Positions 35,459 to 43,033 of a DNA stretch of 64,000 nt are shown here, piece after piece (the stretch's first letter is position 1; each line of letters begins with the position of its first letter). The DNA is taken from assembly GCF_020171745.1 (NCBI RefSeq), contig NZ_JAIVAH010000029.1, positions 97,871-161,870 on the forward strand. Reading direction: 5' to 3'. The notes under the pieces were generated by a model. That model was given only the letters and a program-made list of their open reading frames with translations, made no database searches and was not told the DNA's origin. The translations under genes and the position numbers were made by a program. Source of the stretch: Prescottella equi. Its GTDB lineage: Bacteria > Actinomycetota > Actinomycetes > Mycobacteriales > Mycobacteriaceae.

Positions 35459-37054
35459 GTGTGTTCCCCGAACGGCCCGCAGGACGGCGCCCCCGTGCTT
35501 CTCGAGCCCGGTGCGCTGACGCGGTGCCGCCACCGCGTCCATCTCGATGCCACCTACCCGGCCCTTCTCTCGGCGGCCCCCGAGAACACCGGAGTCAAGC
35601 AACGGCAGGAGGCGGCGGCCGCGCAACGCGAGGCGGTCCGCGTCCGGTTGATGGACGCCGACCCCGACGCGTGGGTGCGGATCGCACCGGACGGTCCGGC
35701 CGGGCAGCGCGCCCGCGCCACCCTCGAGGCGTGCCGGAACGGGGCCGAGAAGATCTGGGGCGCGGTGCTGCCGTCCGAGCGGGACACCGGTCGGCGCGGA
35801 CGCGTCGAGATCCTGCTCCGCGACGCCGACCGCGGCGGTTACCTCCCCGTCATCGTCGTCAACCACAAGGTCACCGACCCGGGCACCGGTGCCACCACCA
35901 CCGGACTGTTCGAGTGGGCGCCCGCCGTCGACGAGAAGCGGAAGGTACGCGCCCAGTTGCGCGACCAGATGCGGCTCGCGCAGGTGTACCGGATGCTCGA
36001 ACGGCACGACCTGGCCAGCCCCGCCCAGCTGGGCGGCGCGATCGGCTACGGCGCCGACTGCGTGCTGGTGCACGACCTGTCGACCGTGCTCGACGACTAC
36101 GACGAACGCTTCGCCGACCGGATCGCCGTCGCGCGCGGCGAGATCGCGACGGTGCCGTCGCAGATCGGCGAGTGCCGTTCGTGCCCGTGGTGGTCGGGCT
36201 GCCGGGAGAAGCTCGAGGAAACCCACGACGTGTCGCTGGTGGCGTCCGGGTCGCGCGCCGACGCGCTGCGCGAGCGCGGGGTGCGCACCATCGAGCAGCT
36301 CGCCGCGTGGGAGGGTGACGCGCCGGAGGAGTGGCCGCACAACTCGTTCCACGACACCGTGGTCACCGCGAAGGCCTGGATCGCGCAGGCGCCGCTGGTG
36401 CGCCGGCACGAGACGGTCACGGTGACCCGCGCCGACGTCGAGGTGGACGTCGACATGGAGAGCTACCAGGAACACGGCGCCTACCTGTGGGGCACGCTGC
36501 TCAACGTCGCGGGCACCTCGGTGTACCGGCCGTTCGTGAGCTGGGATCCGGTGCCCACGCTCGACGAGGCGCGCTCGTTCGCCGAGTTCTGGACATGGCT
36601 CATGGCCGAGCGGGCCGGCGCCGCCGCCGTCGGCAAAACCTTTGCCGCCTACTGCTATTCGCGTGCCGCAGAGGACAAGTGGCTGCTCGACTCGGCGCGC
36701 CGCTTCGCCGGCACCCCGGGCATCCCCACCGTCGCCGAGATCCGCGAGTTCATCGACAGCCCGCAGTGGGTGGACATCTACCAGGCCGTCGGCGAGAACT
36801 TCGTGTGCCCGAACGGCAAGGGGCTCAAGAAGATCGCCCCCGTCGCCGGGTTCCACTGGCGCGACGCCGAGGCCAGCGGCGAGGCGTCGATGAGCTGGTA
36901 CCGCGAGGCCGTCGGCTACGACGGCGACCCCGACCTCACCCAGCGCCAGCGCCTCCTCGAGTACAACGAGGACGACGTCATCGCCACCAAGGTGCTGCGC
37001 GAGTGGATGAGCGAGCGCGCCGTCGCCGAGACCCCGCACGAGTCGGAGCTGTAG
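35459..37054 (+). CDS. TM0106-family RecB-like nuclease with RNase H-like domain
   Basis: A 531-aa protein. The N-terminal half carries a PD-(D/E)XK RecB-type nuclease core (VEILLRDADRGGYLPVIVVNHKVTD) and a Cys cluster CRSCPWWSGC that could hold metal. The C-terminal third has an exonuclease/RNase H-like region, VDVDMESYQEHGAYLWG through YNEDDVIATKVLREWM. This architecture defines the TM0106 family, which is found near some CRISPR loci but is also widespread without them. GTG 35459 lacks a clear SD; CATAAT at 35443-35448 may be a -10 giving a nearly leaderless message. Confidence 0.82.
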   Translation: MCSPNGPQDGAPVLLEPGALTRCRHRVHLDATYPALLSAAPENTGVKQRQEAAAAQREAVRVRLMDADPDAWVRIAPDGPAGQRARATLEACRNGAEKIWGAVLPSERDTGRRGRVEILLRDADRGGYLPVIVVNHKVTDPGTGATTTGLFEWAPAVDEKRKVRAQLRDQMRLAQVYRMLERHDLASPAQLGGAIGYGADCVLVHDLSTVLDDYDERFADRIAVARGEIATVPSQIGECRSCPWWSGCREKLEETHDVSLVASGSRADALRERGVRTIEQLAAWEGDAPEEWPHNSFHDTVVTAKAWIAQAPLVRRHETVTVTRADVEVDVDMESYQEHGAYLWGTLLNVAGTSVYRPFVSWDPVPTLDEARSFAEFWTWLMAERAGAAAVGKTFAAYCYSRAAEDKWLLDSARRFAGTPGIPTVAEIREFIDSPQWVDIYQAVGENFVCPNGKGLKKIAPVAGFHWRDAEASGEASMSWYREAVGYDGDPDLTQRQRLLEYNEDDVIATKVLREWMSERAVAETPHESEL

Positions 37055-37076
37055 GTAGTAGGGGTCCCCCCGTCCT

Positions 37077-37139
37077 CGCGTTTTGCGCACTTATCGCGGG
37101 GTTTGGGGCTCGGGTTTCGCGTTTTGCGCACTTATCGCG
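37077..37139 (+). repeat. Tandem pair of a dispersed intergenic repeat
   Basis: The core TTTTGCGCACTTATCGCG, preceded by CGCG, occurs at 37077-37098 and again at 37118-37139, 41 bp apart in the same orientation, right after the nuclease stop. The same 22 bp recurs at 63948-63969, with an inverted copy beside it. Confidence 0.8.
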
Positions 37140-37243
37140 CGGGTGGGCGGTCGATCCGGGGCGTCCGGGTGGGCCTCGCGATGAGTTCTCGGCGGGGTCC
37201 GGGTCTGTACTTGTGAGAGCACCCCACGAGACGGGAGACCCCT

Positions 37244-37753
37244 ATGACTGCGCAGCTGCCCGCCGCCGAACTCGACCGCCGATACAGCGAGGAGAACGCG
37301 CCGCCCTCCACGTGGACGCAGGTGACGGCCGCACTCGATGCCGCCGAGGTGTTCTGGCTGTCCACGGTCCGCGCCGACGGCCGTCCACACGTGACGCCGC
37401 TGATCGCCGTCCGGGTCGACGACCGCATGCACTTCTGCACCGGGCCCGACGAGCAGAAGGCGCGCAACCTCTCCGCGTCCGGAGCGTGCGCGCTGACGAC
37501 CGGGTCGAACGCCCTCGGATCCGGACTGGACGTCGTGATCGAGGGGCGGGCGGTACGGATCTCGGATTCCGCGTTGTTGACCCGCATCGCCGACGCCTAC
37601 CGCGCGAAGTACGGGTCGGACTGGAGCTTCGACGTCACGGACGGACGGTTCGTGAACACCGCCGGAGGACCCGCCACGGTGTTCCGCGTCGAGCCGTCCA
37701 CCGTCCTCGCCTTTGCGAAAGGTGAGTACGCGCAGACGCGTTGGCGGTTCTGA
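37244..37753 (+). CDS. Pyridoxamine 5'-phosphate oxidase-like split-barrel protein
   Basis: A 169-aa FMN/F420-binding split-barrel protein. It shows AAEVFWLSTVRADGRPHVTPLIAV and a C-terminal VFRVEPSTVLAFAKGEYAQTRWRF typical of actinobacterial PPOX-class proteins. The substrate and cofactor (FMN or F420) cannot be settled by eye. It is a single gene between the repeat pair and the convergent ThrRS-like gene. Confidence 0.82.
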   Translation: MTAQLPAAELDRRYSEENAPPSTWTQVTAALDAAEVFWLSTVRADGRPHVTPLIAVRVDDRMHFCTGPDEQKARNLSASGACALTTGSNALGSGLDVVIEGRAVRISDSALLTRIADAYRAKYGSDWSFDVTDGRFVNTAGGPATVFRVEPSTVLAFAKGEYAQTRWRF

Positions 37754-37757
37754 CGGC

Positions 37758-38975
37758 TCACATCACCCACAGGTCGGGGCTGCGGGTGCCGATCGATTCG
37801 ACGATGTGTTGCAGGGCGTCGTCGACCGCCTGCGGGTCGAGCCGGCGTCCGTCCCGAAGGCGCAGGGCGACATGCCCGTTCGCGGCCTCCTTGGGGCCGA
37901 TCACTGCCTGATAGGGCGCGCGTCGGGCGGTCCGGATCCGGGCGCCGAGGGTGCCCTCGGCCCGGCTCACCGCATGCGCGCGCAGGCCCAGGTCGAGGCA
38001 GCGTTGCACCATGCACTCGGCGTGGTCCATCTCGTCGTCGGTGACGGGCAGAACCACCACCTGGGTGGGTGCGAGCCACGCCGGGAAGGCACCGTCGTGC
38101 GCCTCGATGAGGTGCGCCACGACCCGTTCGAGGCTGCCGATGATGCTGCGGTGGATCATCACCGGCCGATGTCTGGCACCGTCGGGGCCGATGTAGTGCA
38201 GGCCGAACTGCTCGGGCTGGTGGAAGTCGACCTGCACGGTGGACAGGGTGGACTCGCGGCCGGCGGCGTCGGCGATCTGTACGTCGATCTTGGGGCCGTA
38301 GAACGCGGCCTCACCGGGGACCGCGTCGTACGGGACACCGGCCGCGTCGAGGACGTCGGTGAGGATCGCGACCGAGCGCCGCCACAGTTCGGGCGCGGCA
38401 ACGTACTTGCCGCCCGATCCTGGCAGCGACAGCCGGTACCGACAGGGCCGGATGCCCAGCGCCGCATACGCCCGCTGGATCAGGCTCAGGGCAGCGTGTG
38501 CCTCGTCAGCCACCTGTTCCGGGGTGCAGAAGATGTGGGCGTCGTTGAGCTGGATCGCGCGGACGCGAGTGAGGCCGCCGACCACGCCGGACAGTTCGGA
38601 ACGAAACATTCCGCCCAGTTCCGCCATGCGGAAAGGTAATTCGCGGTGACTGCGGGACCGGGATCGGTAGATCAACGCGTGGTGCGGGCACAGGCTCGGA
38701 CGCAGCAGGACCTGTTCGGCGCCGAGTTGCATCGGTGGGAACATGTCGTCGCGGTAGTGCGACCAGTGCCCGGAGATCTCGTACAGCTCCCGTTTCCCGA
38801 GGACCGGCGAGTGCACGTGTCGGTAGCCCGCCCGCCGCTCGATGTCGTGGACGTACTCCTCGAGGGTGTGGCGCACGGTCGCGCCGTCGGGCAGCCAGTA
38901 CGGCAACCCGGCCCCCATCAGCGGATCGGTGTCGAACAGGTCCAGTTCGCGGCCGAGTCGGCGGTGGTCGATCAT
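37758..38975 (-). CDS. Short threonyl-tRNA synthetase paralogue (no TGS or editing domain)
   Basis: A 405-aa class II synthetase that starts where the ThrRS catalytic core begins (DHRRLGRELDLF). The zinc ligands appear intact (Cys in SLCPHH, His in NDAHIF, His in VMIHRS), as do motif 2 (FRMAELGGMFRSE) and motif 3 (IHRSIIGSLER). The anticodon-binding domain follows (PTQVVVLPVTD to the end). The N-terminal TGS and editing domains (about 240 residues in bacterial ThrRS) are absent; an in-frame GAGGAG-ATG start shows this is not an annotation cut. It is probably an auxiliary ThrRS, controlled by the leader at 39016-39112. Confidence 0.85.
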   Translation of the reverse strand: MIDHRRLGRELDLFDTDPLMGAGLPYWLPDGATVRHTLEEYVHDIERRAGYRHVHSPVLGKRELYEISGHWSHYRDDMFPPMQLGAEQVLLRPSLCPHHALIYRSRSRSHRELPFRMAELGGMFRSELSGVVGGLTRVRAIQLNDAHIFCTPEQVADEAHAALSLIQRAYAALGIRPCRYRLSLPGSGGKYVAAPELWRRSVAILTDVLDAAGVPYDAVPGEAAFYGPKIDVQIADAAGRESTLSTVQVDFHQPEQFGLHYIGPDGARHRPVMIHRSIIGSLERVVAHLIEAHDGAFPAWLAPTQVVVLPVTDDEMDHAECMVQRCLDLGLRAHAVSRAEGTLGARIRTARRAPYQAVIGPKEAANGHVALRLRDGRRLDPQAVDDALQHIVESIGTRSPDLWVM

Positions 38976-39015
38976 CTTCGGTCTCCTCGCGGTTAGGGAG
39001 CGAGTGACCAGACGA

Positions 39016-39047
39016 CGAAGCCCCGGGGCACTCGCCCCGGGGCTTCG
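39016..39047 (-). terminator. Attenuator hairpin upstream of the ThrRS-like gene
   Basis: CGAAGCCCCGGGGC and GCCCCGGGGCTTCG form a perfect 14-bp stem with a 4-nt loop between the leader peptide and the synthetase. On the transcribed strand it is followed by TCGTCTGGTC, so the U-run is weak, but the stem is very strong. An RNA stop that is conditional on leader translation is the simplest reading. Confidence 0.7.
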
Positions 39048-39061
39048 GACTCAGTCAGCAG

Positions 39062-39112
39062 TCAGCGCGCCGGGACACTCTCCGGCGTCGTCGTCATCAG
39101 TGCGCGCTGCAT
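39062..39112 (-). CDS. Threonine leader peptide (MQRALMTTTPESVPAR)
   Basis: A 16-codon reading frame with three consecutive ACG Thr codons, ending 14 bp before the 14-bp hairpin. A -10-like TACCGT (39127-39122 on this strand) places the transcription start at or beside ATG 39112, giving a leaderless leader peptide; an inner ATG at 39097 is the alternative start. CAGCGCGC/GCGCGCTG (39102-39109 with 39063-39070) folds the coding region into a hairpin that a ribosome stalled at the Thr codons would disrupt. This is the layout of ribosome-mediated attenuation. Confidence 0.65.
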   Translation of the reverse strand: MQRALMTTTPESVPAR

Positions 39113-39164
39113 GTCGGCCACGGTAGCAGCCGAATCAGGCACGCGCATCAACTTTTTCGTATCG

Positions 39165-39932
39165 CTACCGCGGCGCCATGCGCAGCGCGCCGTCCATGCG
39201 GACTGTCTCGCCGTTGAGGTAGTCGTGCTCGACGAGGAACTGCGCCAGCTGCGCGTACTCGTCGGGCTTGCCGAGGCGCGACGGGAACGGGATGCCGGCC
39301 TCGAGGTTCTTGCGGTACTCGTCGGTGACGCCGGCGAGCATCGGGGTGTCGATGGTGCCGGGGGCGATGGTGTTGACCCGGATGCCGACCTGCGCCAGGT
39401 CGCGGGCCGCGGTGATCGTCATGGCGTGCACGCCGCCCTTCGACGCCGTGTACGCGATCTGCCCGATCTGGCCCTCGAACGCGGCGACCGACGCGGTGTT
39501 GATGATGACGCCGCGCTGGCCGGAATCGTCGACGGTCGGCAGGTGCTGCATCGCGTTGGCCGCCAGGCGCATCACGTTGAAGGTGCCCAGCAGGTTGACG
39601 GTGATGACCGTGCGGAACAGTTCGAGGTCGTGCGGGCCGTTCTTCGACAGGATCCGGCCTGCCCAGCCGACGCCGGCGCAGTTGACGACGGTGCGCAGCG
39701 GAACCCCCGACTCGCCGATCTTGTCGACGACACCCTGGACGTCGGCCTCGCTGGTGACGTCGGCGGGCAGGAACGTGACGCCCGCGGGCACGTTGTCCCC
39801 GGCGCGTTCGATCGACTGCGCGAGGTCGAGCCCGAACACGGTGGCACCCGCGTCGGCGAAGCGCTTCGCGGTCGCGGCCCCCAGGCCGGATGCTGCGCCG
39901 GTGATCAGTGCCGCGGTTCCCTGGATCTCCAC
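39165..39932 (-). CDS. HSD10-like 3-hydroxyacyl-CoA dehydrogenase (SDR)
   Basis: A 255-aa SDR with ALITGAASGLGAATAKRFADAGA, NCAGVGWAG, NTASVAAFEGQIGQIAYTASKGG and APGTIDTPM. The Q-I-A-Y-x-A-S-K and EGQxGQ motifs are those of type II 3-hydroxyacyl-CoA dehydrogenase (HSD17B10, mycobacterial Rv1144). Likely in beta-oxidation of branched or fatty acyl-CoA. GTG 39932 is preceded by AAGGGGAAA. The longer frame upstream runs antisense through noncoding sequence. Confidence 0.85.
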   Translation of the reverse strand: MEIQGTAALITGAASGLGAATAKRFADAGATVFGLDLAQSIERAGDNVPAGVTFLPADVTSEADVQGVVDKIGESGVPLRTVVNCAGVGWAGRILSKNGPHDLELFRTVITVNLLGTFNVMRLAANAMQHLPTVDDSGQRGVIINTASVAAFEGQIGQIAYTASKGGVHAMTITAARDLAQVGIRVNTIAPGTIDTPMLAGVTDEYRKNLEAGIPFPSRLGKPDEYAQLAQFLVEHDYLNGETVRMDGALRMAPR

Positions 39933-40023
39933 TGCGGTTTCCCCTTCGCGTCGGGTCGACCCCTCACGGTCGGCCGTGTGACCTGCACCATAACGCGGCG
40001 CGGTGGGCTCCGCTGGCGTGTGT

Positions 40024-40039
40024 ACCGGCAGTCGCCGGT
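40024..40039 (-). terminator. Hairpin after WxL-like locus B
   Basis: ACCGGC-agtc-GCCGGT lies 3 bp past the stop of the last locus B gene, between it and the next gene on the same strand. It is a modest 6-bp stem without a U-run. Confidence 0.4.
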
Positions 40040-40042
40040 TTC

Positions 40043-40822
40043 CTACACGACCGAGAGGGTGATGGTGCCGTTGTATGTGCCGGCGGCGATGCCGCCGGGG
40101 TAGTTGACGGTGAGGAGCGGGGTCCAGGTGACGGCCTCGAACGCGGTCAGCCCGATGCGTTCGACAACCACTTTCGCGGTGCCGAGAGCCTGCGCTCCGG
40201 TCGAGTCGACCGAGCCCCCAGCCCCCTTTCCGACGACCCCGGAAGCGGTGTAGACGACCGCGCTCTTCGGGATAGTCATGTTGGGGCCGACGAAGTCCGT
40301 CGACGACACGGAGGCGGTCCAGTCGACCGGTTCCCAGGCGTACCCGCCGCTGGCATTCACGGTGACGAGAGGGAGGGATCCGGATGCCTTCGTGCCATCG
40401 AGAAGGGGGACGATGGCGCCCGGCCCGCCGACTGTCATCCACAAGCTGGCACGACCGTTGGCGACCGTGAACACGGCGTCGCGGGACTGTCGGGGGTCGG
40501 TCGCGGCGGTGGTGGAGGTCGTGGCCGGTGCCACGGTCGCCGGTGCGGTCGTGGTGGTCGGCGCAGTGGTTGTGGTGACGGTTGTCGTCGACGCGTCGGC
40601 CGTCGTCTCGTGCCGGGAGACGTACCCGCGGGTCGTCGTCGGCGCCGCGGAGGTCGTCGGGGCCGCGGAGGTCGTCGTGGTTGCCGTCGCGGACGAGGTT
40701 GCCGGACTGGTCGTGGTCACGTCGACGGGCGTCGCTGCCGCCGTCGGTGCACCCACGAGGACCAGTGCACCGACCGCCACGGCGGACATGCGTACATTCC
40801 TCGAATTCCTTCTGTGCCACAT
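40043..40822 (-). CDS. WxL-like secreted protein with Thr-rich linker (locus B, distal)
   Basis: A 259-aa exported protein. The signal peptide (to about TAAAT) is followed by some 65 residues made almost only of Thr, Ser, Ala, Val and Pro, likely an extended wall-spanning and possibly glycosylated stalk. A WxL-like beta domain follows. It has VDWTASVSSTDFVG...TIPKSAVVYTA and ends with VTWTPLLTVNYPGGIAAGTYNGTITLSVV-type sequence. The start 6 bp after the DUF916-like stop, with GGAG inside the upstream gene, indicates coupling. The stalk distinguishes it from its two relatives. Confidence 0.7.
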   Translation of the reverse strand: MWHRRNSRNVRMSAVAVGALVLVGAPTAAATPVDVTTTSPATSSATATTTTSAAPTTSAAPTTTRGYVSRHETTADASTTTVTTTTAPTTTTAPATVAPATTSTTAATDPRQSRDAVFTVANGRASLWMTVGGPGAIVPLLDGTKASGSLPLVTVNASGGYAWEPVDWTASVSSTDFVGPNMTIPKSAVVYTASGVVGKGAGGSVDSTGAQALGTAKVVVERIGLTAFEAVTWTPLLTVNYPGGIAAGTYNGTITLSVV

Positions 40823-40827
40823 GGCGA

Positions 40828-41850
40828 TCACTCCGTTCCCGATGAACGACGCCTGCGCACCAGCAGGTAGGCGATGCCGCCGGCAACGACCAGCACTGCC
40901 AACACGATCCCGGCGATGAGCGGCCACGACTTCGAGTTCGAATCGCCCACCGAATCGCCGACGCCCTTGTCCGGGAACGTGATCGTCGCCGACATGTCGT
41001 GCTTGTTGAGACCACTCTGGAGCTTCACATCGGCATTCCACGGCCCGGCAGGGAGCGAGGCGCTGTTGGGCACGGCGAAGACGACCTTGCCGTCCTCGCC
41101 GGGCGCGATGGTGGTGAGATCGGCGTTGATCGGCTCGGCGGTGAGTCCGCCGGGGCCGCCGCCGAGGGTGAGCTTGCCCGAGAGATCCACGGCACGGCCA
41201 CCGGTGTTGGTGACCGCGGCTACGACGGATGCCGTTCCGTCGGCTCCGCGCTGCGGGGTGAGGTTCTTGATCGTGAAGTCCGCCGGAGGGCCGTTGCCGG
41301 GTCCGACCGACAGGTAGACGCGGACGCCGACACGGGAGACGCTGGTGACACCGTCGGCACTGGGGCGATCGGCCTGAGTCGATGCCCAGATGGCCGCGTA
41401 CTGCTCCACCTCGGGCGCGTCCTGAGGGACGGCGATAGTCACGGCCACCTCGGACTCTTGCCCGCTCTCGAGCCGCACGGTCGACTGGTCGAGCGAGATC
41501 CACGACGTGAGCATGCTCTGTTCGCCGCGATCCGCGACGGAGAACACCCCGTCGACGATGGTCGCGGGGCCGGCATAGACGTCGATCGTCGCCGGTGCAC
41601 TCGTGTTGTTGGAGACCATCAAGTGTCGGGTGATGGTGGTGCCGGGCGGCAGGTTGTCGATGATGTACTGCTGGGCCCGCGGATCATCCTTGAGGGATTC
41701 CGTTGCGTCGAGCAGTCGGATGCCGATCGAGTCGCTCGGAGCGTCCCCCGCGGTCGCACCCGGGGCGGCGCCGGCAGCGGGTGTTCCGATCGCCAGCACC
41801 GCGGCAGCGACCGATATGAGAAGGGCGCACATCGCGCGAAGGAAAGGCAT
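40828..41850 (-). CDS. DUF916/WxL-interacting-protein-like anchored protein (locus B)
   Basis: A 340-aa protein with signal peptide (cleavage near AAGAAPG), two beta domains and a C-terminal helix (WPLIAGIVLAVLVVAGGIAYLLV) ended by RRRR. It shares with the locus A protein: DNLPPGTTITRHLMVSNNTSAPATIDVYAGPA, LESGQESEVAVTIAVPQDAPEVEQYAAIW and a late D-x-SGKLTLGG block. ATG 41850 gives a normal signal peptide; the longer frame adds 33 unrelated residues. It sits between two WxL-like genes. Confidence 0.72.
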   Translation of the reverse strand: MPFLRAMCALLISVAAAVLAIGTPAAGAAPGATAGDAPSDSIGIRLLDATESLKDDPRAQQYIIDNLPPGTTITRHLMVSNNTSAPATIDVYAGPATIVDGVFSVADRGEQSMLTSWISLDQSTVRLESGQESEVAVTIAVPQDAPEVEQYAAIWASTQADRPSADGVTSVSRVGVRVYLSVGPGNGPPADFTIKNLTPQRGADGTASVVAAVTNTGGRAVDLSGKLTLGGGPGGLTAEPINADLTTIAPGEDGKVVFAVPNSASLPAGPWNADVKLQSGLNKHDMSATITFPDKGVGDSVGDSNSKSWPLIAGIVLAVLVVAGGIAYLLVRRRRSSGTE

Positions 41851-41987
41851 GGATCGCTTTCTGCTGGACGGACCGGAACCGACTGTGAGGCTGGGGCGTT
41901 GCACAAGCGCTGCCCCAGCCTCACGACCGACAGGAAGAGACTTCCTCAATGTCGGTGTGGACCGACAGATATCGGTGATCGGGCGTG

Positions 41988-42533
41988 TCAGATGACCGAG
42001 GTGGTGACGGTCGCCTTGTAGGTCCCGGGCGTATTGCCGTCACCGAACAGCTGGACGGTCAGCTGAGGAATCCAGCTCGTCGTGTCGGAGAGGATGGTGA
42101 TGTTGCCCCGCTGGACGACGTCCTTCTTCGTCTCGAGCGTCTGGGTGCCGCCGCCCAGGATCTGCACGGTGGCGGGCGCTAACTGGAACGGGACGACGGA
42201 CGGCACCTTGTAGGACACCCTGTCCTTGCCGATCGTCACGCCGCTCGCCTGGTCCACGAAGTCGGTGATGGAGACACTTGCGGTCCATCCGCGAGTCCCG
42301 CCACGCGAATCGGTCACGCCGACGGCAGTGAGGCTGCCGCTCACGGAGTTGGCGTTGGAGCTCGAGAGGTTCAGGCTGTCGGCGACGCCGGCGGTCATGG
42401 ACAGACCGCCACCGGAGATGGCGGTGACGATGAACTGAACCGGCGTGTTGGCTTCGGCTGCGTTTGCGGTGGCGGGCACGAGCAGCCCGGCGGCTGCGAC
42501 GACACCGGCAGCGGCAAGCGTGATTTTGCGCAT
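41988..42533 (-). CDS. WxL-like secreted surface protein (locus B, proximal)
   Basis: A 181-aa protein with signal peptide MRKITLAAAGVVAAAGLLVPATANA, then a WxL-like domain. GVTDSRGGTRGWTASVSITDF is the clearest match to the first WxL region (D-x-R-G...G-W-T), and TSWIPQLTVQLFG...GTYKATVTTSVI is the C-terminal region. AGAGGAAAC precedes the ATG. It is the first gene of locus B; an intergenic gap of 137 bp follows before the DUF916-like gene. Confidence 0.72.
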   Translation of the reverse strand: MRKITLAAAGVVAAAGLLVPATANAAEANTPVQFIVTAISGGGLSMTAGVADSLNLSSSNANSVSGSLTAVGVTDSRGGTRGWTASVSITDFVDQASGVTIGKDRVSYKVPSVVPFQLAPATVQILGGGTQTLETKKDVVQRGNITILSDTTSWIPQLTVQLFGDGNTPGTYKATVTTSVI

Positions 42534-42763
42534 GTTTCCTCTTCGGGGACGTACGGGTCGAGCGGACAGCCCCCGGGTACCGAACCGAACGGCCCGATTC
42601 GGGGTCGATTATTGATACTCGACTGTTGGTCAAGTGTCCAGATCAAACTTAGGTTTGTTTTGGGCCGGGCCTTTGCACTGCGAGGCCGCCATGTTGAACT
42701 GGCAATTTTCGTGAAAGCGCCGACCGAACGCTCGACAGTTGGAGGGCATCCCGTCGGAAGCAG

Positions 42764-42926
42764 TTACTTCGTAACCGACCTGTCGCTGCGCGAGGAGGTG
42801 AACCGACAGTTCGAGCGTTTGTTCGCCGCCCCGCGCCCGGCCCGCACCTTCGTCGAGGTGAGTGGTCTTCCCTACGGCGCGACGGTCGAGATCGACGCGG
42901 TCGCGGCGGCCCGCACGCGCGGCTGA
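42764..42926 (+). pseudogene. RidA-family C-terminal remnant
   Basis: The last ~54 codons of a 104-codon frame match the C-terminal half of RidA/YjgF proteins: VTDLSLREEVNRQFERLFAAPRPARTFVEV and LPYGATVEIDAVAA, including the Arg that binds the substrate carboxylate. The sequence before it (42612-42760) has no RidA N-terminal half and no SD or sensible start. I read this as a truncated, probably non-functional imine deaminase gene. Confidence 0.6.
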
Positions 42927-42991
42927 GCCCGGGGCGGCGGTGCGGCGTCGCGAACCGATCGAGCCGAAAACCTGGCCACACCCGCGCAGAT

Positions 42992-43012
42992 GAGTGACAC
43001 TGAGAGTGACAC
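42992..43012 (+). promoter_or_regulatory. Direct repeat GAGTGACAC x2 upstream of monooxygenase
   Basis: GAGTGACAC at 42992-43000 is repeated at 43004-43012 (12-bp period), 22 bp before the GTG of the flavin monooxygenase. Tandem half-sites one helical turn apart suit an activator or other tandem-binding regulator. Confidence 0.45.
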
Positions 43013-43033
43013 ATATCTGGGGAGGGTGAAGCT

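Noticed and set aside
37077..37139. CRISPR array at the repeat pair after the TM0106-type nuclease
   Set aside because: Only two copies, a 19-bp gap, and the same element elsewhere as an inverted pair. No cas genes apart from the nuclease, which is common without CRISPR.
37758..38975. ThrRS-like gene as a 5'-truncated pseudogene
   Set aside because: A proper SD and ATG fit the core start, all zinc ligands and motifs are intact, and a regulatory leader precedes it.
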